Assembly: GCA_963966275.1 (NCBI GenBank)
Contig: CAWZYQ010000015.1
Coordinates: 1-38,823, forward strand
Source: UBA10427 sp003500135
Lineage (GTDB): Bacteria > Bacteroidota > Bacteroidia > Cytophagales > Cyclobacteriaceae
Direction: 5' to 3'
Length of the DNA: 38,823 nucleotides
Both the position numbers and the translations under genes were made by a program. Every line of letters starts with the position of its first letter. The stretch's first letter is position 1. Shown here piece by piece: positions 31,645 through 38,823 of the stretch. Below the pieces are notes generated by a model, which was not told where the DNA came from, made no database searches, and was given only the letters and a program-made list of their open reading frames with translations.

Positions 31645-34600
31645 ATGGAAAATCAGGAGCAAACGAATAAGAAAAAAAATGTGATACGTGAGTTCAAACT
31701 GAGTTCGTTATCAGTCGATAACCGGACGACAGTTCTGATCCTCACCTTCATAATCGTACTTTTCGGGTATGGCGCTTATAAAAACATACCCAAAGAAAGT
31801 TTCCCGGAGGTAGTAATTCCGACCATTTATATTGGTACGCCATATGCGGGAAACTCCCCTATTGATATAGAAAACCTGGTCACGAGGCCCATCGAAAAGG
31901 AACTCAAGTCAATTAACGGGGTTAAGGACATTACCTCCACTTCGGTACAGGACTACTCCACCATAGTAGTCGAGTTCAACCCGGAAGAGGATATCAGTAA
32001 GGCTTTACAGGATGTAAAAGATGCAGTTGACAAGGCGAAAAGTGAATTGCCCAACGACCTTGATCAGGATCCCAACGTGATGGATATCGACCTAACGGAG
32101 ATGCCCATCATGTATGTAAATATATCGGGTAACTACAGCATTGATGAACTCAAAAACTTTGCAGAGTACCTCGAAGATGAGATGGAGAAACTTTCGGAAA
32201 TATCGAAAGCCGAGATCCGGGGCGCCCGCGAGCGCGAAATCCGTATTGATGCTGACATTTATAAAATGGAGGCCGTAAATGTAAGTTTCAACGACATTTC
32301 AAATGCGGTGGCAGCTGAAAACGTCACCTTATCCGGAGGTAATATCCTCAACGATAAATACCGGTATTCACTGCGTGTAGATGGCGAGTTTGCCAATGTG
32401 AGGCAAATCGAGGATGTGATTGTAAAGGATGAAAATCAAAAGATCGTTTATCTGAGAGATATTGCGACCGTAACAGACTCTTATAAAGAAAGGACTTCCT
32501 ACTCCCGATCGAGTAAAAAACCTGTGGTTACAGTAGATGTAGTAAAGAGATCGGGAGAAAACCTATTGATCACGGCCAGAAAGATCAAAGACCTGATACA
32601 GGAAGCACAAACAACCCGTTTCCCTGAAGATCTTGAGATTACCATCACCAATGATCAGTCCAAGTTTACCAAAAGTATGGTCGACAACCTCGAAAACAGT
32701 ATCATCACCGGGGTGCTACTGGTAGTATTGGTTCTGATGTTCTTTATGGGGCTTCGAAACTCACTTTTCGTAGGGGTAGCTATACCATTATCCATGTTTA
32801 TTGCCTTCATTTTGTTGACCGCTATTGGTTATTCGGCCAATATGATGGTGCTCTTTGGTATGATCCTGGCCCTGGGTATGTTGGTGGATAACGGTATTGT
32901 GGTAGTAGAAAATATATATCGATTGCTACAGGAAGGTTATACACCTATTCAGGCTGCCAAAGAAGGTGTGGGTGAAGTGGCATGGCCGATCATCACCTCA
33001 ACAGCTACTACCCTTGCAGCATTCGTGCCACTCGCCTTCTGGAGTGGTATCATGGGTGAGTTTATGAAGTATTTACCCATAACCCTGATCATTGTATTAT
33101 CATCATCTCTGTTTGTCGCACTGGTGATCAACCCTGTGCTGACTTCCATGTATATGAAGCTTGACGACGGAACGATCAATAAAAAGCGTACTTTCCGAAT
33201 CATGGCAGTATTGGCAGTATTGGGTGTCATATGCTATGTGATGGGTTGGATCGGGTTAGGAAGCATATTTATGTTCTTTGCCATTGGTGCACCATTCAAC
33301 GTATTTATACTGTCGCCGGGCATACGGTGGTTCCAACAGTCCTTTTTACCATGGCTTGAAGATCTATACTCTAAAACGGTCAATTTTGCCTTACATGGTT
33401 ATAAGCCATATCTCTTTTTTGGTGGCACTTTTTTACTACTAATTGTCTCAGTGAGTGTCTATTTTGTAAGGCAACCCAAGGTGAGCCTTTTCCCCGACAA
33501 TGAACCAAACTACATCAATATTTTTATAGAAAAACCTATTGGTGTGGATATCGACAATACCAATGAGTTTACCAAAATTGTGGAGGACAAAGTCCTAAAT
33601 ACGCTGGAACCTTATGGATCTATAGTAGAAAGTGTGATTACCAATGTGGGCGAAGGCGCCAGCGACCCCAATCAAATGGCGGGGCAGCAGGCAACACCAA
33701 ATAAATCGCTAATAACCGTTTCTTTTGTAGAATATGAATTCAGAAACGGTTTAAGTACGCTCGAAGCCATGGAAGATGTAAGAAATGCAACTTCCGGATA
33801 TCCCGGCGTACAGATCACCATTGACAAAGAGCAGAACGGCCCGCCGGTAGGCAAGCCTATAAATATTGAGATCACAGGCGATGATTTCGACAGATTGATA
33901 GCCATATCCGAACGCGTGAAAACGATGATCGAGGAGTCTAACATTCAGGGAATTGAAGAATTGAAATCTGATCTCGAAACCGGAAAACCGGAGATACTGG
34001 TGAATATTGATCGGGATAAAGCCAGAAGGTTTGGTCTTTCAACTCAGCAGATTGCCTTCGAGCTAAGGACAGCGCTGTTTGGCCAGGAAGTATCGAAGTA
34101 CAAGGAGCAGGAAGATGAATATCCGATACAGCTTCGCCTGATGGATAAGTACCGGTACGACATTGATGCGCTAATGGATAAAAAAGTCACTTTCCGCGAC
34201 AATCAGGGAAAGTTGAAAACCGTGCCGATATCTTCAGTGGCGAGTATTGAATATTCTTCTACGTATGGTTCTGTTCGACGAAAAGACCTGACACGTATGA
34301 TATCGCTGTACTCAAACGTAATTGAAGGATATAATGCTACTGAAATAGTGGAGGAGCTACAAGTATTGCTCAGTGAATTTGATATGCCGGAAGGTTATGA
34401 TTATAAATTTACCGGAGAACAGGAAGAACAAGCCAAGTCACAGGCATTTCTGCAACGCGCTTTAATGATCGCCGTATTTAGCATATTCCTGATCATTGTA
34501 GCGCAGTTTAACTCCTTTGCCACTCCGTTTATCATCATGACCTCCGTACTGCTAAGTACTATAGGAGTATTTCTTGGCCTGGTTATTTTCAACATGGATT

Positions 34601-35064
34601 TTATAGTGATCATGACTGGAATCGGAATCATATCGCTGGCCGGAGTAGTGGTAAACAACGCCATTGTGTTAATTGACTATACCAACCTCGTAAGGAAAAG
34701 AAGACGGCAGGAACTGGGTATTTCAGATGATGAATTTTTGCCATACGAAGATCTGTTAGATAGCATTCGAATAGCCGGAAAAACAAGGCTTCGACCGGTA
34801 TTACTGACGGCCATTACTACCGTATTGGGGCTTATCCCTATGGCATTGGGAATGAACATCAACTACACCAGGTTGATGACTGAGTTTGATCCTAACTTCT
34901 ACATGGGAGGAGATAATGCTGACTTCTGGGGACCTATGGCATGGACGGTAATTTTCGGACTTATTTTTGCCACTTTCCTGACACTTGTTATAGTGCCGGT
35001 TATGTACCTGTTGGCCGATAAGCTCACCATGAGATTGAAGGGAAAAAAGTTTGCCAAAGCATAA
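31645..35064 (+). CDS. RND multidrug efflux permease (AcrB/MdtB-like)
   Basis: An 1139-residue inner-membrane pump with the RND two-fold layout: TM1 near residues 28-47, a large periplasmic loop, TM2-6, a second loop and TM8-12. MLVDNGIVVVENIYRLLQEG and, in the second half, GIISLAGVVVNNAIVLIDY are the conserved helix-4 and helix-10 regions of HAE/HME pumps. The protein is longer than AcrB (1049), with insertions including an extra hydrophobic segment near residues 510-560. It exports hydrophobic compounds using the proton gradient. The substrate is not deducible. It is the last gene of the operon, before a terminator. Confidence 0.95.
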   Translation: MENQEQTNKKKNVIREFKLSSLSVDNRTTVLILTFIIVLFGYGAYKNIPKESFPEVVIPTIYIGTPYAGNSPIDIENLVTRPIEKELKSINGVKDITSTSVQDYSTIVVEFNPEEDISKALQDVKDAVDKAKSELPNDLDQDPNVMDIDLTEMPIMYVNISGNYSIDELKNFAEYLEDEMEKLSEISKAEIRGAREREIRIDADIYKMEAVNVSFNDISNAVAAENVTLSGGNILNDKYRYSLRVDGEFANVRQIEDVIVKDENQKIVYLRDIATVTDSYKERTSYSRSSKKPVVTVDVVKRSGENLLITARKIKDLIQEAQTTRFPEDLEITITNDQSKFTKSMVDNLENSIITGVLLVVLVLMFFMGLRNSLFVGVAIPLSMFIAFILLTAIGYSANMMVLFGMILALGMLVDNGIVVVENIYRLLQEGYTPIQAAKEGVGEVAWPIITSTATTLAAFVPLAFWSGIMGEFMKYLPITLIIVLSSSLFVALVINPVLTSMYMKLDDGTINKKRTFRIMAVLAVLGVICYVMGWIGLGSIFMFFAIGAPFNVFILSPGIRWFQQSFLPWLEDLYSKTVNFALHGYKPYLFFGGTFLLLIVSVSVYFVRQPKVSLFPDNEPNYINIFIEKPIGVDIDNTNEFTKIVEDKVLNTLEPYGSIVESVITNVGEGASDPNQMAGQQATPNKSLITVSFVEYEFRNGLSTLEAMEDVRNATSGYPGVQITIDKEQNGPPVGKPINIEITGDDFDRLIAISERVKTMIEESNIQGIEELKSDLETGKPEILVNIDRDKARRFGLSTQQIAFELRTALFGQEVSKYKEQEDEYPIQLRLMDKYRYDIDALMDKKVTFRDNQGKLKTVPISSVASIEYSSTYGSVRRKDLTRMISLYSNVIEGYNATEIVEELQVLLSEFDMPEGYDYKFTGEQEEQAKSQAFLQRALMIAVFSIFLIIVAQFNSFATPFIIMTSVLLSTIGVFLGLVIFNMDFIVIMTGIGIISLAGVVVNNAIVLIDYTNLVRKRRRQELGISDDEFLPYEDLLDSIRIAGKTRLRPVLLTAITTVLGLIPMALGMNINYTRLMTEFDPNFYMGGDNADFWGPMAWTVIFGLIFATFLTLVIVPVMYLLADKLTMRLKGKKFAKA

Positions 35065-35075
35065 ATTAATGACTG

Positions 35076-35108
35076 AAAAGCCACTACTTATCGAAAGTAG
35101 TGGCTTTT
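35076..35108 (+). terminator. Intrinsic terminator of the efflux operon
   Basis: A perfect 13-base stem (35076-35088 with 35096-35108, core GCCACTACT) encloses a 7-base loop, and the right arm runs into a T tract. It begins 12 bases after the RND stop codon. Confidence 0.92.
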
Positions 35109-35166
35109 TCTACAACCTTATTACCTGTTTGCGCGTTGCCAATACATTGATTGAGTTAAACCGGAT

Positions 35167-36426
35167 ATGTCATATAAAATAATTTCATCGCTTATTACCA
35201 TCGCCTTCTTTATCCTGGTTGACCTCTATGTCTACCAGGCATTTAAAGAAGTGGTAAAAAATTCCAGTGAAAAGGTCAAAAAAACGGTTTTCTGGCTTCA
35301 CTGGTCTCTGAGTGGCCTGGCAATTGGCGCTATCTTTTTATACAGATTTGGCATTCCGGAGTTAGTACCGGGAAGCTGGCGCAGTGTGATTCTGGTTGGG
35401 CTTTTTCTCGATTATATTTCCAAGACTTTTGGCGTACTGGTCTTACTCATTGATGATATTATAAGAGGCGGCAAGTGGATTTCAAGACGTTTTAGAGGAA
35501 ATCAAAAAGCCATTACGGAAACGCCCGAAGGAAAAGGTATTTCCAGGTCTGAATTTTTAACAAAGACTGCCGTCATTGGCACAATATTACCTGTTGCAAC
35601 CCTCAGCTTTGGTATTTTATCAGGCGCTCATGATTACCGGATTCGTCGCAGAACTGTCAGGTTGAAAAACCTGCCCCATTCATTTGACGGCATTAAAATA
35701 GCACAGATTTCTGATATCCACTCCGGTAGTTTCTTTGATAAAAAATCGGTTAAAGGTGGTGTTGATTTATTAATGGGCGAAAAACCGGATCTGGTTTTCT
35801 TTACCGGCGATTTGGTCAACCGCGAAACTGCCGAGGTGAATGATTATGTGCCGGTTTTTGAAAAAATAAAAGCCCCTCTTGGGGTATATTCAACCATGGG
35901 CAACCATGACTATGGTGACTACAGAAGCTGGCCTTCTGAAAAAGCAAGACAACAGAACATACTCGACCTTCATGAAGCCCACCGTTTAATGGGTTGGGAT
36001 ATTCTGCTCAATGAACACCGAATCATTAAAGAAGGTAATGATCAACTGGCGATTATTGGTGTTGAAAACTGGGGGGCAGGACGTTTTTCAAAATATGGAA
36101 ATCTTGAAAAAGCGTACAAGGGAACTGAAGAAGCACCAACAAAACTACTATTGTCGCACGATCCAAGCCATTGGGATGCACAGATCAGGCCTCAATATGG
36201 CGATATAGATATGACCTTCGCCGGACATACCCATGGGTTTCAGTTTGGAGTAGAAATAGGCAATTTCCGTTGGAGCCCGTCGCAATACATATACAAGCAA
36301 TGGGTTGACCTTTACCGGGAAGGTGAGCAATATTTATATGTCAACAGGGGCTTTGGATATATCGGTTATCCGGGACGGGTAGGTATACTGCCTGAGATTA
36401 CCATTATAGAACTTAAAAAGGCATAA
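35167..36426 (+). CDS. Membrane-anchored metallophosphoesterase (YaeI-like)
   Basis: A 419-residue protein. About three or four membrane helices occupy residues 1-110. A further hydrophobic stretch follows SRSEFLTKTAVIGTILPVA near residue 126, which looks like a degenerate Tat-type segment. The catalytic domain starts near residue 165 with QISDIHSG, then FFTGDLVN, MGNHDYG, LLSHDP and FAGHTHGFQ: all metal and phosphate ligands of the calcineurin-like superfamily are present. The closest recognisable relatives are YaeI/LpxH-type membrane phosphoesterases in which the active site faces the periplasm. Substrate unknown. It stands alone after the efflux terminator. Confidence 0.9.
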   Translation: MSYKIISSLITIAFFILVDLYVYQAFKEVVKNSSEKVKKTVFWLHWSLSGLAIGAIFLYRFGIPELVPGSWRSVILVGLFLDYISKTFGVLVLLIDDIIRGGKWISRRFRGNQKAITETPEGKGISRSEFLTKTAVIGTILPVATLSFGILSGAHDYRIRRRTVRLKNLPHSFDGIKIAQISDIHSGSFFDKKSVKGGVDLLMGEKPDLVFFTGDLVNRETAEVNDYVPVFEKIKAPLGVYSTMGNHDYGDYRSWPSEKARQQNILDLHEAHRLMGWDILLNEHRIIKEGNDQLAIIGVENWGAGRFSKYGNLEKAYKGTEEAPTKLLLSHDPSHWDAQIRPQYGDIDMTFAGHTHGFQFGVEIGNFRWSPSQYIYKQWVDLYREGEQYLYVNRGFGYIGYPGRVGILPEITIIELKKA

Positions 36427-36477
36427 AATTTAATGTCTTTTCATTTCTGATATCAAAGCATTTTGCATTAATCCGCC

Positions 36478-36933
36478 TTATTCGTGTACCCAATCATCAG
36501 ATGACGAAACTGTTATTTTACCCGATTTGTATACGAGAAGGTAGTCAACCAGTGATCCACGTGTACACCCTTTAAAGCCGTCTTCAGTGGTGCTTTCATA
36601 AATGATGGGATAGGAATAACCATAGGGTCGTTCAAATCGAACTGTTTTTCCGGACTCATCGACAATAAAACCCCATTTTATTCTTATTTCCTGGACATCG
36701 CATCCCTGGTTTTTGAACGAATAATCATATTTATATATACCCGAGCCATCTTCATTCAACAACAAAAACCCTTCTTTTCTACCACTGTATTTGCCATAAA
36801 ATTTGGGTTGGACATGAAAAGTAGTATTGACTTCACTTTCTTCGTGCACCAGAATTCTGTGGCCCTGATTGACCGAGTTGATCTGAAAAGAGGATACAAA
36901 GGCAAGAAGAAGGAGTGATACGATAAGTTTCAT
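36478..36933 (-). CDS. Secreted hypothetical protein
   Basis: A 151-residue protein with a short signal peptide (MKLIVSLLLLAFVSSFQ). The mature part is beta-rich, with FLLLNEDGSGIYKYDYSFK, a Cys in KNQGCDVQEI and another in GFKGCTRGS, which could pair in the periplasm. The NEDGSGIY segment resembles strands in lipocalin-like stress proteins of Bacteroidota, but I cannot place it in a family. It is convergent with the phosphoesterase gene, and no hairpin of note lies between. Confidence 0.7.
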   Translation of the reverse strand: MKLIVSLLLLAFVSSFQINSVNQGHRILVHEESEVNTTFHVQPKFYGKYSGRKEGFLLLNEDGSGIYKYDYSFKNQGCDVQEIRIKWGFIVDESGKTVRFERPYGYSYPIIYESTTEDGFKGCTRGSLVDYLLVYKSGKITVSSSDDWVHE

Positions 36934-37100
36934 GATATAAAAAATAAGATTTTACCAGATAAAAAAATATATTGATCACCGAAATATACAAATTTCAAAG
37001 ATGAAACCCGATATTGGTAAATCAATTTGTATACCGAAGCGATACATAATAATTTGAAACAATGAAAAATTTTGATGCAAAGCTATCAAATTAAAAATGG

Positions 37101-37132
37101 CTTGACCGCCCACATTTTTTACACTTATTTTG
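37101..37132 (+). promoter_or_regulatory. Candidate promoter of the DUF445 gene
   Basis: CTTG (37101-37104), 20 bases, then TTATTTTG (37125-37132) approximates TTTG-N19-TAnnTTTG with one mismatch in each element. It ends 22 bases before the start codon, so transcription would begin a few bases upstream of the gene. Confidence 0.3.
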
Positions 37133-37154
37133 CCAACTAAAATAATAACACCGA

Positions 37155-37754
37155 ATGATTTATACGCTTCCCTTAATAGCAGCCATAACGGGATGGATCA
37201 CCAATTTTTTGGCTATTAAAATGCTTTTTCATCCAAAACGAAAGATCAACCTATATATATTTTCAATTCAGGGCATATTTCCCAAGCGACAGCATTTGTT
37301 GGCCGAGAAGTTAGGACATATCGTGGCCACTGAACTTTTTTCTTTTAAAGATATCAAAGATAATTTCACATCCACGGAAACTGCAGGAGAGTTAAATAAA
37401 GTGCTGGATGAAAAAATTGAGGATTTTATTGCTGTAAAATTAAAGTCGGCCATGCCCATGCTGGCGATGTTTTTAAATGATGAACTAAAAACGAAAATAA
37501 AAAATACTTTGCACGAGGAGTTTCAAAACATTCTGCCGGAACTACTCAATACCTATACCGAAAAGTTAGAAAATGACATAGATGTTGAAAAAATTGTTGC
37601 CGATAAGGTTAGTCATTTCTCAAGTGACAAGCTGGAACAGATCTTATATTCAATCATGCGCAAGGAATTTAAGTTTATCGAGATTCTTGGGGGGTTTTTA
37701 GGTTTTCTTATCGGGCTAATTCAATTGATAATTGTCAAGTGGCAGTACCTGTAA
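37155..37754 (+). CDS. DUF445 family membrane protein
   Basis: A 199-residue protein. The N-terminal helix reads IAAITGWITNFLAIKMLFHP, the hallmark of DUF445 (YheB-like): a membrane helix followed by a conserved Gly-x3-Asn and the LF(R/H)P turn. A long amphipathic, charged helical middle follows, and the C-terminal hydrophobic helix (about 177-197, FLGFLIGLIQLIIVKW) gives a membrane anchor at both ends. It is about half the length of Bacillus YheB, as in small Bacteroidota members. Function unknown. Confidence 0.88.
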   Translation: MIYTLPLIAAITGWITNFLAIKMLFHPKRKINLYIFSIQGIFPKRQHLLAEKLGHIVATELFSFKDIKDNFTSTETAGELNKVLDEKIEDFIAVKLKSAMPMLAMFLNDELKTKIKNTLHEEFQNILPELLNTYTEKLENDIDVEKIVADKVSHFSSDKLEQILYSIMRKEFKFIEILGGFLGFLIGLIQLIIVKWQYL

Positions 37755-37908
37755 TTCTTTGTCGCAGTAGAGACAATTAATTTTTTTTCAACACCTTCCA
37801 TAACAAAGTGAGCAGATATTCGGTTAACTTACTGACTACAAAAATATTGTATCCCATTTGAAGTATAATAAAAATTTGTATATTGAGTAAGTTCCAAAAT
37901 GCACTCCT

Positions 37909-38478
37909 ATGAAGAAGTATTTCGTTTTTAGTCTAATTGCTTTGTTTAGCATGTCTTGTATGAAGCATGAGTATATGGTAGAATCCGACTATTCCTACGG
38001 TGGTACCTTTAAAAAATACAAGACATTTGATTTTATGACAGAAGTGGGTAATGATAAAGATTCTGTCACACACCGTTTAGCCATTCAGGAGGCCATCCAG
38101 AAAAGAATGGAAATACAGGGTTATGATTATGACACAAAAAAGCCTGATTTAATTGTTTCCTACAAGATGTTTTATGGGAACTTCAATTTCAATGGATACA
38201 ATCAACCTGATTTCGAACAGTGGGTAGAAATGAATATTGATGAAGAAGACGAAGATAACGAATACTCACCTGTTAAATATGAAATGTACAAAGGCACCAT
38301 ACTCGTACTTATGTGGGATAGAAAGAAAAGAAAAGTAGTATGGCAGGGATATGCTACGAGCATGTTCGGCGACCCTAGTCAAAGTGACCGGTATATTAAA
38401 TGGGCCGTAAGGTCAATTTTTGATCAGTACAGGGTCTTTGGTACTCAAATGGCTAATGCAGGGTCATATAATTACTAA
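37909..38478 (+). CDS. DUF4136 domain lipoprotein
   Basis: A 189-residue lipoprotein: MKKYFVFSLIALFSMSCMKH with lipobox SMSC (Cys17). The mature part has the DUF4136 pattern: KKYKTFDFM at the start, IQEAIQKRMEIQGYDYDTKK, PDLIVSYKM, then GTILVLMWDRKKRKVVWQGY near the C-terminus. An acidic patch (NIDEEDEDNEY) is an insertion particular to this protein. Expected at the periplasmic face of a membrane; function unknown. A terminator follows. Confidence 0.9.
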   Translation: MKKYFVFSLIALFSMSCMKHEYMVESDYSYGGTFKKYKTFDFMTEVGNDKDSVTHRLAIQEAIQKRMEIQGYDYDTKKPDLIVSYKMFYGNFNFNGYNQPDFEQWVEMNIDEEDEDNEYSPVKYEMYKGTILVLMWDRKKRKVVWQGYATSMFGDPSQSDRYIKWAVRSIFDQYRVFGTQMANAGSYNY

Positions 38479-38510
38479 GCTGTAACCACCTAAATCATCT
38501 AAATATAAAG

Positions 38511-38531
38511 AGGTCTGCATAAAGCAGACCT
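38511..38531 (+). terminator. Intrinsic terminator after the DUF4136 gene
   Basis: An 8-base perfect stem AGGTCTGC (38511-38518) pairs with 38524-38531 around a 5-base loop, followed by TTTGTTTTTT. Confidence 0.88.
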
Positions 38532-38823
38532 TTTGTTTTTTCAGTCAATTATAGCTTAATAGAACTTCCACAATTACATTTCTATTTCATTTTTAGTAAT
38601 ATTTCGGATTGAAATCCTTGAAAACGTTTCAGGCATTAGTTGAAACTGGTCATTCTATTACATTGATCTTTTCTAATAACTTTTTCTTTATATTTCACTG
38701 AGTTAAAATAATCTCAACATTCGAATAATCCAGGGATTAATGGTTACTAGATCAGGCAGGACAAATATTAATTAACTCAAGTTTCGCAGTAGAATAAGTA
38801 GTTGAGAATGAGTATAGTAAGAA
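38532..38823. other. AT-rich end of window, no gene seen
   Basis: No open frame, hairpin or repeat that I trust is present on either strand. It probably precedes the next gene beyond the window. Confidence 0.5.

Overview
The window looks like a chromosomal segment of a Bacteroidota member, probably of the Cytophagales type. The grounds are lipoproteins with Bacteroidota-style lipoboxes, a TonB receptor with an N-terminal carboxypeptidase-regulatory-like domain, a Bacteroidota-specific MetallophosN/Metallophos/MetallophosC lipoprotein, DUF4136, weak Shine-Dalgarno signals, and candidate TTTG-N-TAnnTTTG promoters. This is read from sequence only, so the genus is not claimed. No rRNA, tRNA or CRISPR array was seen.

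Layout. (1) Bases 1-5793, minus strand: a tightly packed cluster of an ornithine/alanine-racemase-family enzyme (cut by the window edge), a second PLP alanine-racemase-like enzyme, an M20 amidohydrolase, a GNAT acetyltransferase and a sodium:solute symporter, with a MarR regulator upstream. It looks like uptake, deacylation and racemisation of amino-acid derivatives. (2) 5920-9193: an MscS channel, a Bcp-type peroxiredoxin and a BamA/TamA-like barrel. (3) 9194-15520: an accessory, partly decayed stretch. It holds a frameshifted EamA transporter, small lipoproteins and orphan proteins, a gene with an in-frame stop, and a striking 22-bp-phased repeat array. (4) 15521-17197: a secreted calcineurin-like phosphoesterase.

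(5) 17221-26163: the most notable block. A minus-strand ABC importer (ATPase, permease, binding lipoprotein) is divergent from a plus-strand TonB-dependent receptor. The receptor is followed by a trimeric NAD(H)-linked [FeFe] hydrogenase (NuoE-like, NuoF-like and HydA-like subunits) ending at a strong terminator. All three H-cluster loops are intact. The NuoF-like subunit stops before the C-terminal ferredoxin domain found in electron-bifurcating homologues, which suggests an NADH-only enzyme.

(6) 26256-28455: a graveyard holding an L-fucose-permease-like pseudogene with several stops and apparent internal deletions, possible transposon debris and a small interrupted ORF. (7) 28456-35064: a complete TetR-TolC-HlyD-RND tripartite efflux operon with a repeated AAACGATA motif upstream as candidate operator, closed by a terminator. 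(8) 35167-38478: a membrane metallophosphoesterase, a secreted orphan, a DUF445 membrane protein and a DUF4136 lipoprotein.

The best candidates for an undescribed system are the ABC/TonB-receptor/hydrogenase block and the double-racemase cluster. The pseudogenes could in part be sequencing errors, although the number of lesions in the fucose permease argues for real decay.
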